NCBI GenBank assembly: GCA_945883145.1
Contig: CAMCXB010000005.1
Span: 1-63,351, forward strand
Source of the DNA: Bordetella parapertussis
GTDB lineage: Bacteria; Pseudomonadota; Gammaproteobacteria; Burkholderiales; Burkholderiaceae_D
Direction of reading: 5' to 3'
Length of the DNA stretch: 63,351 bases
Shown: positions 9,358 through 18,525 of the stretch, piece after piece
Position numbering within the stretch: the first letter of the stretch is position 1
Layout of the letters: each line of letters starts with the position of its first letter
Position numbers and translations under genes: made by a program
The notes under the pieces: model-generated
Told to the model about the DNA's origin: nothing
What the model saw: only the letters and a program-made list of their open reading frames with translations
The model's database searches: none

Positions 9358-10308
9358 TTAAAACTCCAACATAACTTGACTGTATTGTGGATCATTGAAG
9401 GTTTCATCCACAGCTTGTGTAAATGGCGTGTAAGGCCAACCAAATTCTTTTGGCCAGTCCATGACTTCGAATTCATCTTTTGCACACAAGGCAGCTAGTT
9501 GTTGTGTAGTAAAAGGAGGATTTTTATCAAACACTGCCCACAGCCAAAGTAAGGAGTAAAACAAGCTATAAGGAATATGCACTATCCATACTGGCGCATG
9601 GATTGCTTGTTTGATGATGCGTATCATGTCGACATAGTCAATTTTTTCATGACCTGAAATATTATAAATACCTTGATACGCAGCATTTTCAATGCAACTG
9701 ATAATGACTTCACAAAAATCACCAGCATATAAAGGTTGACGCATATAGCGTCCATTTCCAGGTATGGGAAATACAGGTACTTTTTTCATAAAGCGTGCAA
9801 GCCAACCTAAGTGCTTGCGATCAAACCAACCAAACATGAGTGTTGGTCTGAGTATTGGACAAGCTATGCCACTCTCTAACACCATACGTTCTTGTGTTTT
9901 CTTGGTGTTGGTATAAAAATCATCCGAGACAGATTCAACAACAGAGGAGCTAATGTGTATGAGTCTGGCTCGCCCACTCTCTTTAATAGATTGCAAAATC
10001 CATTTAGTCGCATCTAAATTATTACGAACAAAGTCTTGATAATCATTGCCACCAATTTGCGCTTGCAACATTACCACTACGTCCGCATCGTTAAGATGCT
10101 GTTGCCATTTACCTTGATCAGCCAGATCCGCATACTCAACGGTGATGTCAGGCTGTACTTTTTTTAACACTGCGATGTTTGCTTTGTGCTTATCCAACAC
10201 GACAATATGTTGATAGCCACGTGCCTTTAATCTGGCAACTAAATTTTGTCCCACCAGACCTGCACCGCCGGGCAATACTATTTTTAGATTTTTTTTATCT
10301 GGATTCAC
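9358..10308 (-). CDS. NAD-dependent epimerase/dehydratase-family protein
   Basis: The 316-residue extended short-chain dehydrogenase has a Rossmann start VLPGGAGLVGQNLVARL (residues 11-27, GxxGxxG). The expected catalytic Ser and Tyr-x3-Lys region is SSSVVESVSDDFYTNTKKTQ (120-139), where Y133 and K137 form a YxxxK motif. A Pro-rich substrate loop, ILRPTLMFGWFDRKHLG, follows. It probably modifies a nucleotide- or lipid-linked sugar. The gene directly abuts the FAD oxidoreductase gene and follows the DprE2-like gene after 12 bases, so it belongs to the same transcript. The particular reaction (epimerase, reductase or dehydratase) is not decidable here. Confidence 0.75.
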   Translation of the reverse strand: MNPDKKNLKIVLPGGAGLVGQNLVARLKARGYQHIVVLDKHKANIAVLKKVQPDITVEYADLADQGKWQQHLNDADVVVMLQAQIGGNDYQDFVRNNLDATKWILQSIKESGRARLIHISSSVVESVSDDFYTNTKKTQERMVLESGIACPILRPTLMFGWFDRKHLGWLARFMKKVPVFPIPGNGRYMRQPLYAGDFCEVIISCIENAAYQGIYNISGHEKIDYVDMIRIIKQAIHAPVWIVHIPYSLFYSLLWLWAVFDKNPPFTTQQLAALCAKDEFEVMDWPKEFGWPYTPFTQAVDETFNDPQYSQVMLEF

Positions 10309-10320
10309 GGTGATAACAAT

Positions 10321-11070
10321 TTAGATATCAAGCTTGTTAAATATAAAAGCAGGCAAATGAATAATAATCATCATAATCACTGCCCATTTCTTAGGCGCAT
10401 AAATGATTGTCTTACCTTGTACTATACCCTGCACAATTATCGCTGCAACTGCTTCTACTGAAGCTAAACCACGTTGCGATAAATGCGCTGTCATTGCTGT
10501 CGCAGTGGGTCCTGGCTTAATTAAAATAATCTTAATCGGCGTGTGTGCAAAGCGATGTTGCAAACCTTGTGCATAACGTGTCACTAAGCCTTTTGCTGCG
10601 CCATACACATAATTTGATTTGCGACCTCTATCACCTGCAACAGAACCTATTAAAGCTAAGCTACCTTGCTGTGCTTTTTCCATTTGCGTAGCAAATGCTT
10701 CTGCAAACAGAACAGGTGATATGCCATTGACTTCCAAAGTCTGTTGATTCAATGCTAAATCTTGTTGGCATTGCTGTTGATCCGGCAAAGAGCCATGTGC
10801 AATGAGCGCAATCGAAACTGGCGCTTCTGTACAAATCGTTTCTACTGAATGTGCAATTTCTTTAGGTGACAGAAAATCTGTTGTCACCACCTTGATTGTT
10901 GCTGATGGATTCCGCACAGCCAAATCATCTGCTAATGCTTGTGTTTTATTTTTATCGCGACCGACAAGTGTGAGCATAAGCGCAGATTCTTTTATCCAAA
11001 TACGCGCACATTGCTCAGCAATGCCGGATGTGGCACCAACAATGACAATATGTTTTTTTATAACTTGCAC
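10321..11070 (-). CDS. DprE2-like short-chain reductase
   Basis: The 249-residue classical SDR has the cofactor motif VGATSGIAEQCARIW (11-25) and the catalytic serine in ALIGSVAGDRG (about 138-148), with Tyr-x3-Lys in YVYGAAKGLV. The C-terminal hydrophobic tail (AVIMMIIIHLPAFIFNKLDI) resembles the membrane-associating tail of mycobacterial DprE2, which is about the same length. DprE2 reduces decaprenylphosphoryl-2-keto-erythro-pentose to the arabinose lipid after DprE1 oxidation. The DprE1-like gene is immediately upstream (3-base gap), which strongly supports the pairing. The native polyprenol in this organism is presumably undecaprenyl. Confidence 0.75.
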   Translation of the reverse strand: MQVIKKHIVIVGATSGIAEQCARIWIKESALMLTLVGRDKNKTQALADDLAVRNPSATIKVVTTDFLSPKEIAHSVETICTEAPVSIALIAHGSLPDQQQCQQDLALNQQTLEVNGISPVLFAEAFATQMEKAQQGSLALIGSVAGDRGRKSNYVYGAAKGLVTRYAQGLQHRFAHTPIKIILIKPGPTATAMTAHLSQRGLASVEAVAAIIVQGIVQGKTIIYAPKKWAVIMMIIIHLPAFIFNKLDI

Positions 11071-11073
11071 AGC

Positions 11074-12372
11074 TTAGGCTCCCATCAAACGACGTGATAG
11101 TGCAGAACTAATCCCAGGATCACGGTAGGACAAAAATTCCTGCAATCTGGGATAGCCAGATTCAAATAAATCTTGTGGCATGCGTGCATCTTTAGCAGCA
11201 TAAATTCTTCCACCTGCTTCACGCACAATGGCATCGAGTCGTGTAAAGAGCTGCAAGCTAGTTTCTCCCTTGTTAGGAAAATCTAAAGCTAGTGTTACTC
11301 CATGCTCTGCAAAACTTAACATGCCACACGATTCACGATTGCCGAATGTCTTTAATACTGCTAAAAACGAACCTTCACCTGCTTTTGCAATTTCTTTCAA
11401 CATGGCTTGTACGGCATCATGACCGACTGCACGTGGCACAACACTTTGATATTGAAAAAATCCACGCGGACCGTAGATGCGATTCCAATGCAAGAGATTA
11501 TCGAGTGGATAGAAGAAAGGCATCATGTGTTGCACACTGCGACCAGCTTGCATTTTCTTTAAATGAAAATAGCTGGTATTAAAAGGCTTTAGTGTGAATG
11601 CATTGATTAACGATACTGGCGGTACAAACGGCACACTACGTGCTTGTTTTTGCTTAGGAATGGATGCGTTTGTTGCAGACATATTGGCGCGCATAAAAAT
11701 ACCGCGCTCTGCACGACTTACACAATCTATCCATGAAACTGTGTATTCCCAATTTTGTTCTGAGCTATCCGATAAAGTAAAAAATTCATCTAAGCTTGCA
11801 TAGGGAATAGTTTCTACATCCAACCACGTACTTTGTATGCGCTTTAATTGCAAGCTTGCTTGCGTGATCACACCAGTTAAACCTAAACCACCTACTGTCG
11901 CAGTAAACCATTCAGGATGTTTTGTAGGACTGCATTCCATCACAGTGCCATCAGTACGTTGCAAAGTAAATTGCAACACATGATCACCAAAGCATCCTTC
12001 AGCATGATGATTTTTTCCATGCACATCATTTGCTATAGCACCGCCGACTGTTACAAATTGTGTACCTGGTGTGACAGGTAGCATCCAACCACGTGGCGCA
12101 AACGCATTTTGTATGTCGCGCAACAGCACACCCGCTTCACAACGCAATTCACCAGTCTGTGCATCAAAATGAATAAATCGATCTAAGGAAGTAGTACGCC
12201 AAAGAACACCCTCAGGATTCAAACAAACGTCACCATAACTGCGACCCATACCATAGGCTAAACCTGATTTATTTTTTTGCAACGGCAAGTTAAGCGCGTG
12301 ACGTTGCAAAGTCTCTACCTCATGAGGCCATGCTCCTAATCGCCCCCAAGAAGAGACTGCTACCACGGCCAT
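11074..12372 (-). CDS. DprE1-like FAD-dependent polyprenylphosphoryl-ribose 2'-oxidase
   Basis: The 432-residue protein has an FAD-binding PCMH fold, with GMGRSYGDVCLNPEG near residues 42-56 and TPGTQFVTVGGAIANDVHGK near 101-120. These closely follow DprE1 (decaprenylphosphoryl-beta-D-ribose oxidase). The C-terminal part keeps the DprE1-type lysine context IYAAKDARMPQDLF and the YPRLQEF segment. The segment VTLALDFP aligns with the mycobacterial stretch that carries the benzothiazinone-reactive cysteine; here that place is alanine (alignment by eye). It overlaps the upstream UbiA-HAD gene by 13 nt and precedes the DprE2-like gene. Role: oxidise the 2'-hydroxyl of polyprenylphosphoryl-ribose on the path to the arabinose lipid. 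Confidence 0.8.
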   Translation of the reverse strand: MAVVAVSSWGRLGAWPHEVETLQRHALNLPLQKNKSGLAYGMGRSYGDVCLNPEGVLWRTTSLDRFIHFDAQTGELRCEAGVLLRDIQNAFAPRGWMLPVTPGTQFVTVGGAIANDVHGKNHHAEGCFGDHVLQFTLQRTDGTVMECSPTKHPEWFTATVGGLGLTGVITQASLQLKRIQSTWLDVETIPYASLDEFFTLSDSSEQNWEYTVSWIDCVSRAERGIFMRANMSATNASIPKQKQARSVPFVPPVSLINAFTLKPFNTSYFHLKKMQAGRSVQHMMPFFYPLDNLLHWNRIYGPRGFFQYQSVVPRAVGHDAVQAMLKEIAKAGEGSFLAVLKTFGNRESCGMLSFAEHGVTLALDFPNKGETSLQLFTRLDAIVREAGGRIYAAKDARMPQDLFESGYPRLQEFLSYRDPGISSALSRRLMGA

Positions 12373-13889
12373 CCTCCTGCACCTGCTAGCAACACGAGTG
12401 CAAATACAATACCTGCCGATAAACTTGCTTTATCTTTTAAGGCAAAGACTAGTGGGTCATCATGCATCTTGCCGCGATGCGCTTGCATCCACATCCAACT
12501 TATCCAAAATAACATTACTGGCACAGCACCCCAAATAATTTCTGGTGCTTTATAGAGCTTGACTACAGCTTCACTATTTAAATACAGTGCTAAAACTAGG
12601 ACGGCAGAGAAACCGGCTGTAACACCTAGCGTTTGTACTAGTGAAGCATCGGATGTGAAATAACCGCGACCATGGGTTTTTTCTTTGCCACTTAATAATT
12701 GAATTTCTAATTCTGCATAGCGCTTTACAAATGCGAGCGATAAAAATAAAAACACAGCAAATGCTAACAACCAAAATGACAAACTCATGGAAGCAGCTGA
12801 GGCACCTGCAATTAAACGTACTGTGTAAAGAACTGCAAGTGTTAAACAATCAATCAGTACGACACGCTTTAGTAATAGTGAATATGCACAAGTGAGTGCA
12901 AAGTAAAACATCAACCAACCCAAAAATTGACCTAGTATCTGCAACCCTAAGTAAAAGGCAGCCGCTAAAAATAGTGGTGCGAGCAAGACACCAGTCACAA
13001 CAGATAACTGTCCTGAAGCGAAGGGACGAAATTTTTTACGTGGATGTTGGCGATCACTATCGAGATCTAATAAGTCGTTTGCCAAATACACAGCAGAGGC
13101 ACATAAACTAAATGACAAAAACGCTAACAGCAAATCACTCAAGCGCATCGCATCTGGGATTTGATGTGCAGCTAATATAGGTACAAATAACAAACAATTT
13201 TTCATCCACTGATGTAGTCGTAGTGCACGACGCCATACGGATAATCCAATCACTGGTTTTGTAAATATTTTTTCAACTTCACAACAAGCTGCAGCAGCGC
13301 GTTCTAGGGATTCTGATGCATTCACAACGATGGCACGACGTGCATGCTGCCAAACCTGCAGATCTGGCTGTGCATTGCCAACGTAATCAAATCCTTTTTC
13401 ACCAAACTGCTGAACCAGTATTGCTGCTTTATGACGACCTGCTACATTCTGCTCACCATCACTGGCGATGACTGACTTAAATATTCCTAAGTGCTGTGCC
13501 ACTGCTTGCGCGATCACCTGATCTGCTGCAGTACATAAAATTAAAGAACGCCCTGCTGCTTGCTGCTCTTTCAACCACGCTATTAAGGCTTGGTTATAAG
13601 GTAAAGAACTAGCATCAAATTCAGAACATGTTGCCAGTTTTTGTTTGAGATAGGCCTTGCCCTTCATCAGCCAAAAGGGAATGTTAAAGACAGCTAACGG
13701 CTTATCACGCAGCACTCTTAATGCCGCTTCATGTAAGGTGTCCGTGAATACTAGAGTGCCGTCACAATCAACGACTAAAGGAGGTGCGCTCAAGCTAGTG
13801 CCTTTATTTGCTATGTTAAGAAATAACGCATTTGAGCCATCCATTTGGCTACTGCCGTATTGTAAATCAGGCTTGATTCGGCATGGCAT
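12360..13889 (-). CDS. HAD-UbiA fusion, polyprenyl-phosphate phosphoribosyltransferase-like
   Basis: The 509-residue fusion joins an N-terminal HAD phosphatase (about 36-215; motif I VVDCDGTLVFTDT, nucleophile Asp in DCDGT) to a C-terminal UbiA prenyltransferase membrane domain (about 225-509, some nine helices). The UbiA part has NDLLDLDSDRQHPRKKFRPF, which matches the NDxxDxxxDR-HPxKxxRP motif of the mycobacterial DPPR synthase (Rv3806c), and the second Asp motif at VLIDCLTLAVLYTVR. Rv3806c transfers 5-phosphoribose to polyprenyl phosphate; the HAD domain could then remove the 5-phosphate, a step done by a separate phosphatase in mycobacteria. Similar genes (noeC group) serve Nod-factor arabinosylation in Azorhizobium. 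First gene of the operon; M16 is an alternative start. Confidence 0.8.
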   Translation of the reverse strand: MPCRIKPDLQYGSSQMDGSNALFLNIANKGTSLSAPPLVVDCDGTLVFTDTLHEAALRVLRDKPLAVFNIPFWLMKGKAYLKQKLATCSEFDASSLPYNQALIAWLKEQQAAGRSLILCTAADQVIAQAVAQHLGIFKSVIASDGEQNVAGRHKAAILVQQFGEKGFDYVGNAQPDLQVWQHARRAIVVNASESLERAAAACCEVEKIFTKPVIGLSVWRRALRLHQWMKNCLLFVPILAAHQIPDAMRLSDLLLAFLSFSLCASAVYLANDLLDLDSDRQHPRKKFRPFASGQLSVVTGVLLAPLFLAAAFYLGLQILGQFLGWLMFYFALTCAYSLLLKRVVLIDCLTLAVLYTVRLIAGASAASMSLSFWLLAFAVFLFLSLAFVKRYAELEIQLLSGKEKTHGRGYFTSDASLVQTLGVTAGFSAVLVLALYLNSEAVVKLYKAPEIIWGAVPVMLFWISWMWMQAHRGKMHDDPLVFALKDKASLSAGIVFALVLLAGAGGWPW

Positions 13890-13929
13890 TGATTCGCAAG
13901 ATCATAGAATTAAAATAATGCGAGAAATG

Positions 13930-13965
13930 AAAGAGCCGCTAACTTATTCAGCTAGCGGCTCAAAC
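13930..13965 (-). terminator. Hairpin terminator after maeB
   Basis: A perfect 9-bp stem (GAGCCGCTA at 13933-13941, TAGCGGCTC at 13953-13961) with an 11-nt loop lies between maeB and the UbiA-HAD operon. Read on the minus strand it is followed by a T-rich tract, so it fits an intrinsic terminator for maeB. Confidence 0.65.
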
Positions 13966-13993
13966 CAAGACATATGACAGACTAAGGCTGAGA

Positions 13994-16306
13994 CTAGCGT
14001 TGAGAAACAGCGTCCACTACCGCCAGTGCCGTCATATTCACAATCCGTCGCACTGTTGCAGAAGCAGTCAGGATATGGACAGCGCGCGAACAACCCAGTA
14101 AAACCGGACCAATTGCCACGCCATTACCTGCTGCGACTTTTAATAAATTGTAAGAAATATTCGCAGATTCAATATTCGGCAACACCAATAAATTCGCATC
14201 ACCTTTTAATGGTGAGTCAGGCATTTGTTCTTTTAAGAGATGCGCATCGAGTGCGGTATCACCATGCATTTCACCATCGATTTCTAAGTTAGGCGCACGC
14301 TCTCGAATGAGTGCCAAGGCTGCGCGCATTTTTTGTGCAGACTCACTATCACTAGAACCAAAATTAGAGTGTGACAGTAATGCAGCACGTGGATGCAAAC
14401 CAAAGCGACGCATTTCATCAGCCGCCATAATAGTGATCTCTGCTAATTGCTCAGCCGTAGGATTTTCATTGATATGCGTATCTACCAAAACGACTTGGCG
14501 ATTTTCCATGACCAATGCATTCATCGCTGCATAGGTATTCACACCTTTACGCTTACCTAATACTTGATCGATGTAATGTAAATGCAAAGGTGGGCTACCA
14601 AAGGTGCCGCAAATCATGCCATCTGCATCACCTTTATGAATTGCCATTGCACCAATTAATGTGTGACGACGACGCATTTCTAACTTAGCCCATTGCTCAG
14701 TTACGCCCTTGCGTCTAGTCATCGCAAAATAAGCTTCCCAATATGAACGATAACGATCATCACGCTCAGGATTGATGACATCAAAATCAATTTCAGGACG
14801 CAGACGCAAGCCATAACGTTGTATACGCTGTTCCAGAACTGCGGGACGACCTATCAAAGTAGGTTTAGCTAAACCTTCATCTAACACCACCTGCACTGCA
14901 CGTAATACACGTTCTTCTTCACCTTCAGCAAACACGATACGTTTTTTCGCAGCAGGTGTTTTCTTAGCAATCGCAAACACTGGCTTCATGAAACTACCGC
15001 TGTGATAAACGAATTGCTGCAATTTATCTGTGTAAGCGGCGATATCTTGAATAGGACGTAATGCTACACCTGATTGTGCAGCTGCAATTGCTACTGCTGG
15101 CGCAATCTTCATCATCAAACGTGGATCAAAAGGCTTGGGAATAAGATAGTCAGGGCCAAAGGATAAATTCGCATCACCATAAGTCGCAGCAACCACATCC
15201 GATTGCTCTGCTTGCGCTAATTCTGCAATTGCACGAACAGCGGCAATTTCCATTTCACGCGTGATCGTAGTAGCACCACAATCAAGAGCACCGCGGAAAA
15301 TATACGGAAAACATAAAACATTATTGACTTGATTCGGATAGTCAGAACGACCTGTCGCAATCACGGCATCGTCTCTCACTTCACGTACTTCTTCAGGCAA
15401 AATTTCAGGCGTGGGATTCGCCAGCGCCATCACTAGCGGCTTAGGTGCCATGGCTTTTACCATCTCAGGTTTCAATACTCCACCTGCAGAGAGCCCTAAG
15501 AAAATATCCGCACCTGGTATCACTTCAGCCAATGTTCTGGCTTTAGTATCTTGCGCAAAACGTTCTTTATCTGGATCCATTAATTCAGTGCGACCTTTAT
15601 AAACTACGCCAGCTAAGTCGGTGACTGTAATATTTTTAATTGGAAAACCAAGATCAACTATCAAATCCAAACAAGCTAATGCTGCTGCACCCGCACCGGA
15701 TACCACTAACTTACAGTCTTGCATTTGCTTACCAACTACCTTCATCCCATTCAAGATAGCTGCACCTACAATAATCGCTGTGCCATGTTGATCATCATGA
15801 AAGACAGGAATCTTCATGCGATCACGTAGTTTACGTTCTATGTAAAAACATTCTGGTGCTTTAATGTCTTCCAGGTTCACACCACCAAAGGTCGGCTCTA
15901 AAGCAGCTATGATGTCGCATAGTTTGTCTGGATCGTTTTCATTGATTTCAATATCAAACACATCAATGCCAGCAAATTTTTTAAACAGTACACCCTTACC
16001 TTCCATCACAGGCTTAGCTGCTAGTGGACCTATATTGCCTAAACCAAGAACCGCTGTACCGTTGGTAATCACCGCTACCAAGTTGCCACGTGCGGTATAA
16101 CGAAAGGCATTAGTAGGATCGGCGACAATCTCTTCACAAGCTGCTGCTACACCAGGCGAATAGGCAAGCGCCAGATCGCGCTGATTGGTCAACTGCTTAG
16201 TGGGAGTGACGCTGATCTTCCCCGGAGTGGGAAACTCGTGATATTCGAGGGCAGCCTGACGTAATTGCTGACGCAGGGCTTGTTTATCAACTTTATCTGA
16301 ATCCAT
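13994..16306 (-). CDS. maeB: NADP-dependent malic enzyme with phosphotransacetylase-like domain
   Basis: The 770-residue protein is the MaeB hybrid. A malic-enzyme part (about 20-430) has the substrate/NAD segments YSPGVAAACEEI, VFHDDQHGTAIIVGAAILNG and VVSGAGAAALACLDL. A phosphotransacetylase-like part (about 440-770) begins KRIVFAEGEEERVLRA. The enzyme decarboxylates malate to pyruvate with NADP+; the C-terminal domain in this family is usually regulatory (acetyl-CoA sensing) and not catalytically required. The length matches the family. It is monocistronic, ended by a hairpin, and diverges from thiL. Confidence 0.95.
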   Translation of the reverse strand: MDSDKVDKQALRQQLRQAALEYHEFPTPGKISVTPTKQLTNQRDLALAYSPGVAAACEEIVADPTNAFRYTARGNLVAVITNGTAVLGLGNIGPLAAKPVMEGKGVLFKKFAGIDVFDIEINENDPDKLCDIIAALEPTFGGVNLEDIKAPECFYIERKLRDRMKIPVFHDDQHGTAIIVGAAILNGMKVVGKQMQDCKLVVSGAGAAALACLDLIVDLGFPIKNITVTDLAGVVYKGRTELMDPDKERFAQDTKARTLAEVIPGADIFLGLSAGGVLKPEMVKAMAPKPLVMALANPTPEILPEEVREVRDDAVIATGRSDYPNQVNNVLCFPYIFRGALDCGATTITREMEIAAVRAIAELAQAEQSDVVAATYGDANLSFGPDYLIPKPFDPRLMMKIAPAVAIAAAQSGVALRPIQDIAAYTDKLQQFVYHSGSFMKPVFAIAKKTPAAKKRIVFAEGEEERVLRAVQVVLDEGLAKPTLIGRPAVLEQRIQRYGLRLRPEIDFDVINPERDDRYRSYWEAYFAMTRRKGVTEQWAKLEMRRRHTLIGAMAIHKGDADGMICGTFGSPPLHLHYIDQVLGKRKGVNTYAAMNALVMENRQVVLVDTHINENPTAEQLAEITIMAADEMRRFGLHPRAALLSHSNFGSSDSESAQKMRAALALIRERAPNLEIDGEMHGDTALDAHLLKEQMPDSPLKGDANLLVLPNIESANISYNLLKVAAGNGVAIGPVLLGCSRAVHILTASATVRRIVNMTALAVVDAVSQR

Positions 16307-16446
16307 ACTGAAGGACTTTCTTCGCTATGTGAATAGCTATTTAATGAGGAGTCAAAGTGAATCTGTAAGATAGTGATTTTAGCAGACCAGCCTCCTATTC
16401 GACAGCGATAAGCTAGGGCTAGCCTCTCCTTGGGTACAATCTCTAC

Positions 16447-17415
16447 ATGATGTCAGAATTTGATTTAATTGCGCGCTACTTCACTCGTCCTGCACACACC
16501 CCTGCGGTGAGTCTAGCCGTGGGCGATGATTGCGCCCTGCTACAAGCACGAGCAGGATATGAACTTGCGATCTCGACGGATATGTTGGTTGAAGGTAGAC
16601 ATTTTTTCCAACATGCTGACGCCAACGCTCTGGGGCATAAATCACTGGCTGTGAATTTATCTGACCTTGCTGCTATGGGCGCAGAGCCTCTCGCTTTCAC
16701 ATTGGCACTCGCTTTACCGAAGCTTGATGAAAACTGGTTATCTGCATTTTCAGATGGACTATTTGCATTAGCAGAGCAACATAACATCGCATTAATTGGC
16801 GGGGATACCACCAAGGGACCACTTACTATCTCTATCACCATCTTTGGTGAGATCCCCACAGGCAAAGCATTGCGTAGAAATCGCGCCCAAGCTGGTGATG
16901 ATATCTGGGTCAGCGGCACACTCGGTGATGCCCGTCTCGCTTTATCAGCAATGCAAGACAAGCTAACGCTAGAAGCAACTGCACTAAATCAAGCTGTACA
17001 ACATTTGCATCGCCCTACACCACGCAACGCATTAGGACTCGCTTTACGTGATATAGCGCATGCTGCGATTGATGTTTCAGATGGTTTACTGGGTGATCTT
17101 CAGCATGTGCTGAAACAATCAAACATAGGCGCCACACTACAAGCAGAAGATTTACCTTTTGGAGCAATACTGAAGTCCACACAAACAACCAACGTATGTC
17201 ATGAGTTTGCATTAAATGGGGGCGATGATTATGAACTCTGCTTTACTGCACCAACCACAAAGCGAGAGGCCGTACAACATGCCGCAGCCATGTCAAATAC
17301 AGTTGTGACACGCATAGGTCAAATCACAGCCGCACGCGAGGTAAAGATTGTGAATTCAGCAGGTGTAGCGTTAGCAATCAAGGCAAATTCTTACGATCAT
17401 TTCAAATCCACATGA
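16447..17415 (+). CDS. thiL: Thiamine-monophosphate kinase
   Basis: The 322-residue ThiL phosphorylates thiamine monophosphate to the diphosphate cofactor. It has the PurM-like ATP-binding signatures GDDCALLQ (about 27-34), ISTDMLVEGRHFF, AMGAEPLAFTLALALP, LIGGDTTKGPL and the late DVSDGLLGDL segment. The start is the first of two adjacent ATG codons (16447 or 16450). The stop overlaps the pgpA start by 4 nt, the same thiL-pgpA pairing seen in many proteobacteria. Confidence 0.95.
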   Translation: MMSEFDLIARYFTRPAHTPAVSLAVGDDCALLQARAGYELAISTDMLVEGRHFFQHADANALGHKSLAVNLSDLAAMGAEPLAFTLALALPKLDENWLSAFSDGLFALAEQHNIALIGGDTTKGPLTISITIFGEIPTGKALRRNRAQAGDDIWVSGTLGDARLALSAMQDKLTLEATALNQAVQHLHRPTPRNALGLALRDIAHAAIDVSDGLLGDLQHVLKQSNIGATLQAEDLPFGAILKSTQTTNVCHEFALNGGDDYELCFTAPTTKREAVQHAAAMSNTVVTRIGQITAAREVKIVNSAGVALAIKANSYDHFKST

Positions 17416-17951
17416 CGCAAACTGAACAACCACCTACTACTATCTTGCATCCAACTTGGCGATTTATGTTGGCGCATCCTGCACATATCCTTGCACTCGG
17501 ATTTGGCAGCGGTTTGTCGCGCATCATGCCCGGCACTGTAGGCACACTATTTGGTTGGCTTTGTTTTCATGCATTTACTACACGTTGGCCAGAACTATTC
17601 ACACCACTCACTTGGGGCATACTCATAGTGGGCGGTTTCATCATAGGCGTTTGGGCGTGTGATGTCACTGGTCGTCATATGGGCGTAGCAGATCATGGCG
17701 CTATGGTATGGGATGAAATCATTGCAATCTGGTTAGTGCTCGTGATGATTTCTCCAACTGATATTCGTGCGCAAAGTTGGGCGTTTGTTTTATTTCGTTT
17801 TTTTGATATGGTTAAACCGCCACCTATACGCAATATTGAACGACGCTTTAAAGGTGGCTTTGGTGTCATGATCGATGACATCCTTGCTGCGTTTTTTGCC
17901 TTACTGGTTATTGCACTCTATGAATTTGTAAGCTCGACAAGCGCAGCGTAA
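17412..17951 (+). CDS. pgpA: Phosphatidylglycerophosphatase A
   Basis: The 179-residue membrane enzyme dephosphorylates phosphatidylglycerophosphate to phosphatidylglycerol. It has the PgpA landmarks: FGSGLSRIMPGTVGTLFGWL (36-55), a central DHGAMVWDEIIAIWLVL acidic segment and the FRFFDMVKPPPIRNIER motif, with about four transmembrane helices. It is translationally coupled to thiL by ATGA. The short tail after the last helix is normal. Confidence 0.93.
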   Translation: MTQTEQPPTTILHPTWRFMLAHPAHILALGFGSGLSRIMPGTVGTLFGWLCFHAFTTRWPELFTPLTWGILIVGGFIIGVWACDVTGRHMGVADHGAMVWDEIIAIWLVLVMISPTDIRAQSWAFVLFRFFDMVKPPPIRNIERRFKGGFGVMIDDILAAFFALLVIALYEFVSSTSAA

Positions 17952-18039
17952 TCGTAGAGATCTTTATCGTATGCCATGCGGCGCAATGTATTGCGCCCTA
18001 CTTACACTCCTTTTTTTTGAATTAAAGGAAACACTAAAT

Positions 18040-18525
18040 ATGAACAACATCACAGCACTCGCTGCACAAGCTGGGTCTGCCCTGCAGAAAAAACGCTGGA
18101 TGTTAGCCACTGCTGAATCCATTACCGGTGGCAGTATTTCACAAGCCATCACAGATATCGCAGGCTCCTCTGCTTGGTTTGACTGTGGTTTTGTGACTTA
18201 TTCCAATGCATCGAAAACAGATCATCTCAATGTGCCAGACGCCTTAATTGCACAACATGGTGCTGTGAGTGAAGAAGTTGCAGCAGCAATGGCACAAGGT
18301 GCACTTGCCAATAGCAATGCACAGATTGCACTCGCTACTACAGGCATTGCAGGCCCAGCCGGCGCAGTTCCCGGCAAACCAGTAGGTACGGTATGTTTTG
18401 CTTGGGCGACTGCACATAAGGTGGAAACTGAGCGTTGCGTATTCAGTGGTGATCGACACGCAGTACGTGAACAAACTGCACACCATGCATTAAAAAAATT
18501 ATGTCATTTATTGGAGCAAGCATGA
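18040..18525 (+). CDS. pncC: Nicotinamide-nucleotide amidase (CinA C-terminal family)
   Basis: The 161-residue CinA-C domain protein deamidates nicotinamide mononucleotide to nicotinate mononucleotide in pyridine nucleotide recycling. Motifs are ATAESITGGSISQAITD (about 22-38), FDCGFVTYSNASK and ATTGIAGPAGAVPGKPVGTV. I place the start at 18040 and not at the upstream in-frame ATG (17971): AAAGGA lies at a normal distance before it, and the protein begins where the family does. Its stop overlaps the next gene in an ATGA arrangement. Confidence 0.9.
   Translation: MNNITALAAQAGSALQKKRWMLATAESITGGSISQAITDIAGSSAWFDCGFVTYSNASKTDHLNVPDALIAQHGAVSEEVAAAMAQGALANSNAQIALATTGIAGPAGAVPGKPVGTVCFAWATAHKVETERCVFSGDRHAVREQTAHHALKKLCHLLEQA

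Noticed and set aside
17971..18039. Upstream ATG for pncC
   Set aside because: The extension MPCGAMYCALL... is not CinA-like, and a good Shine-Dalgarno precedes the ATG at 18040.
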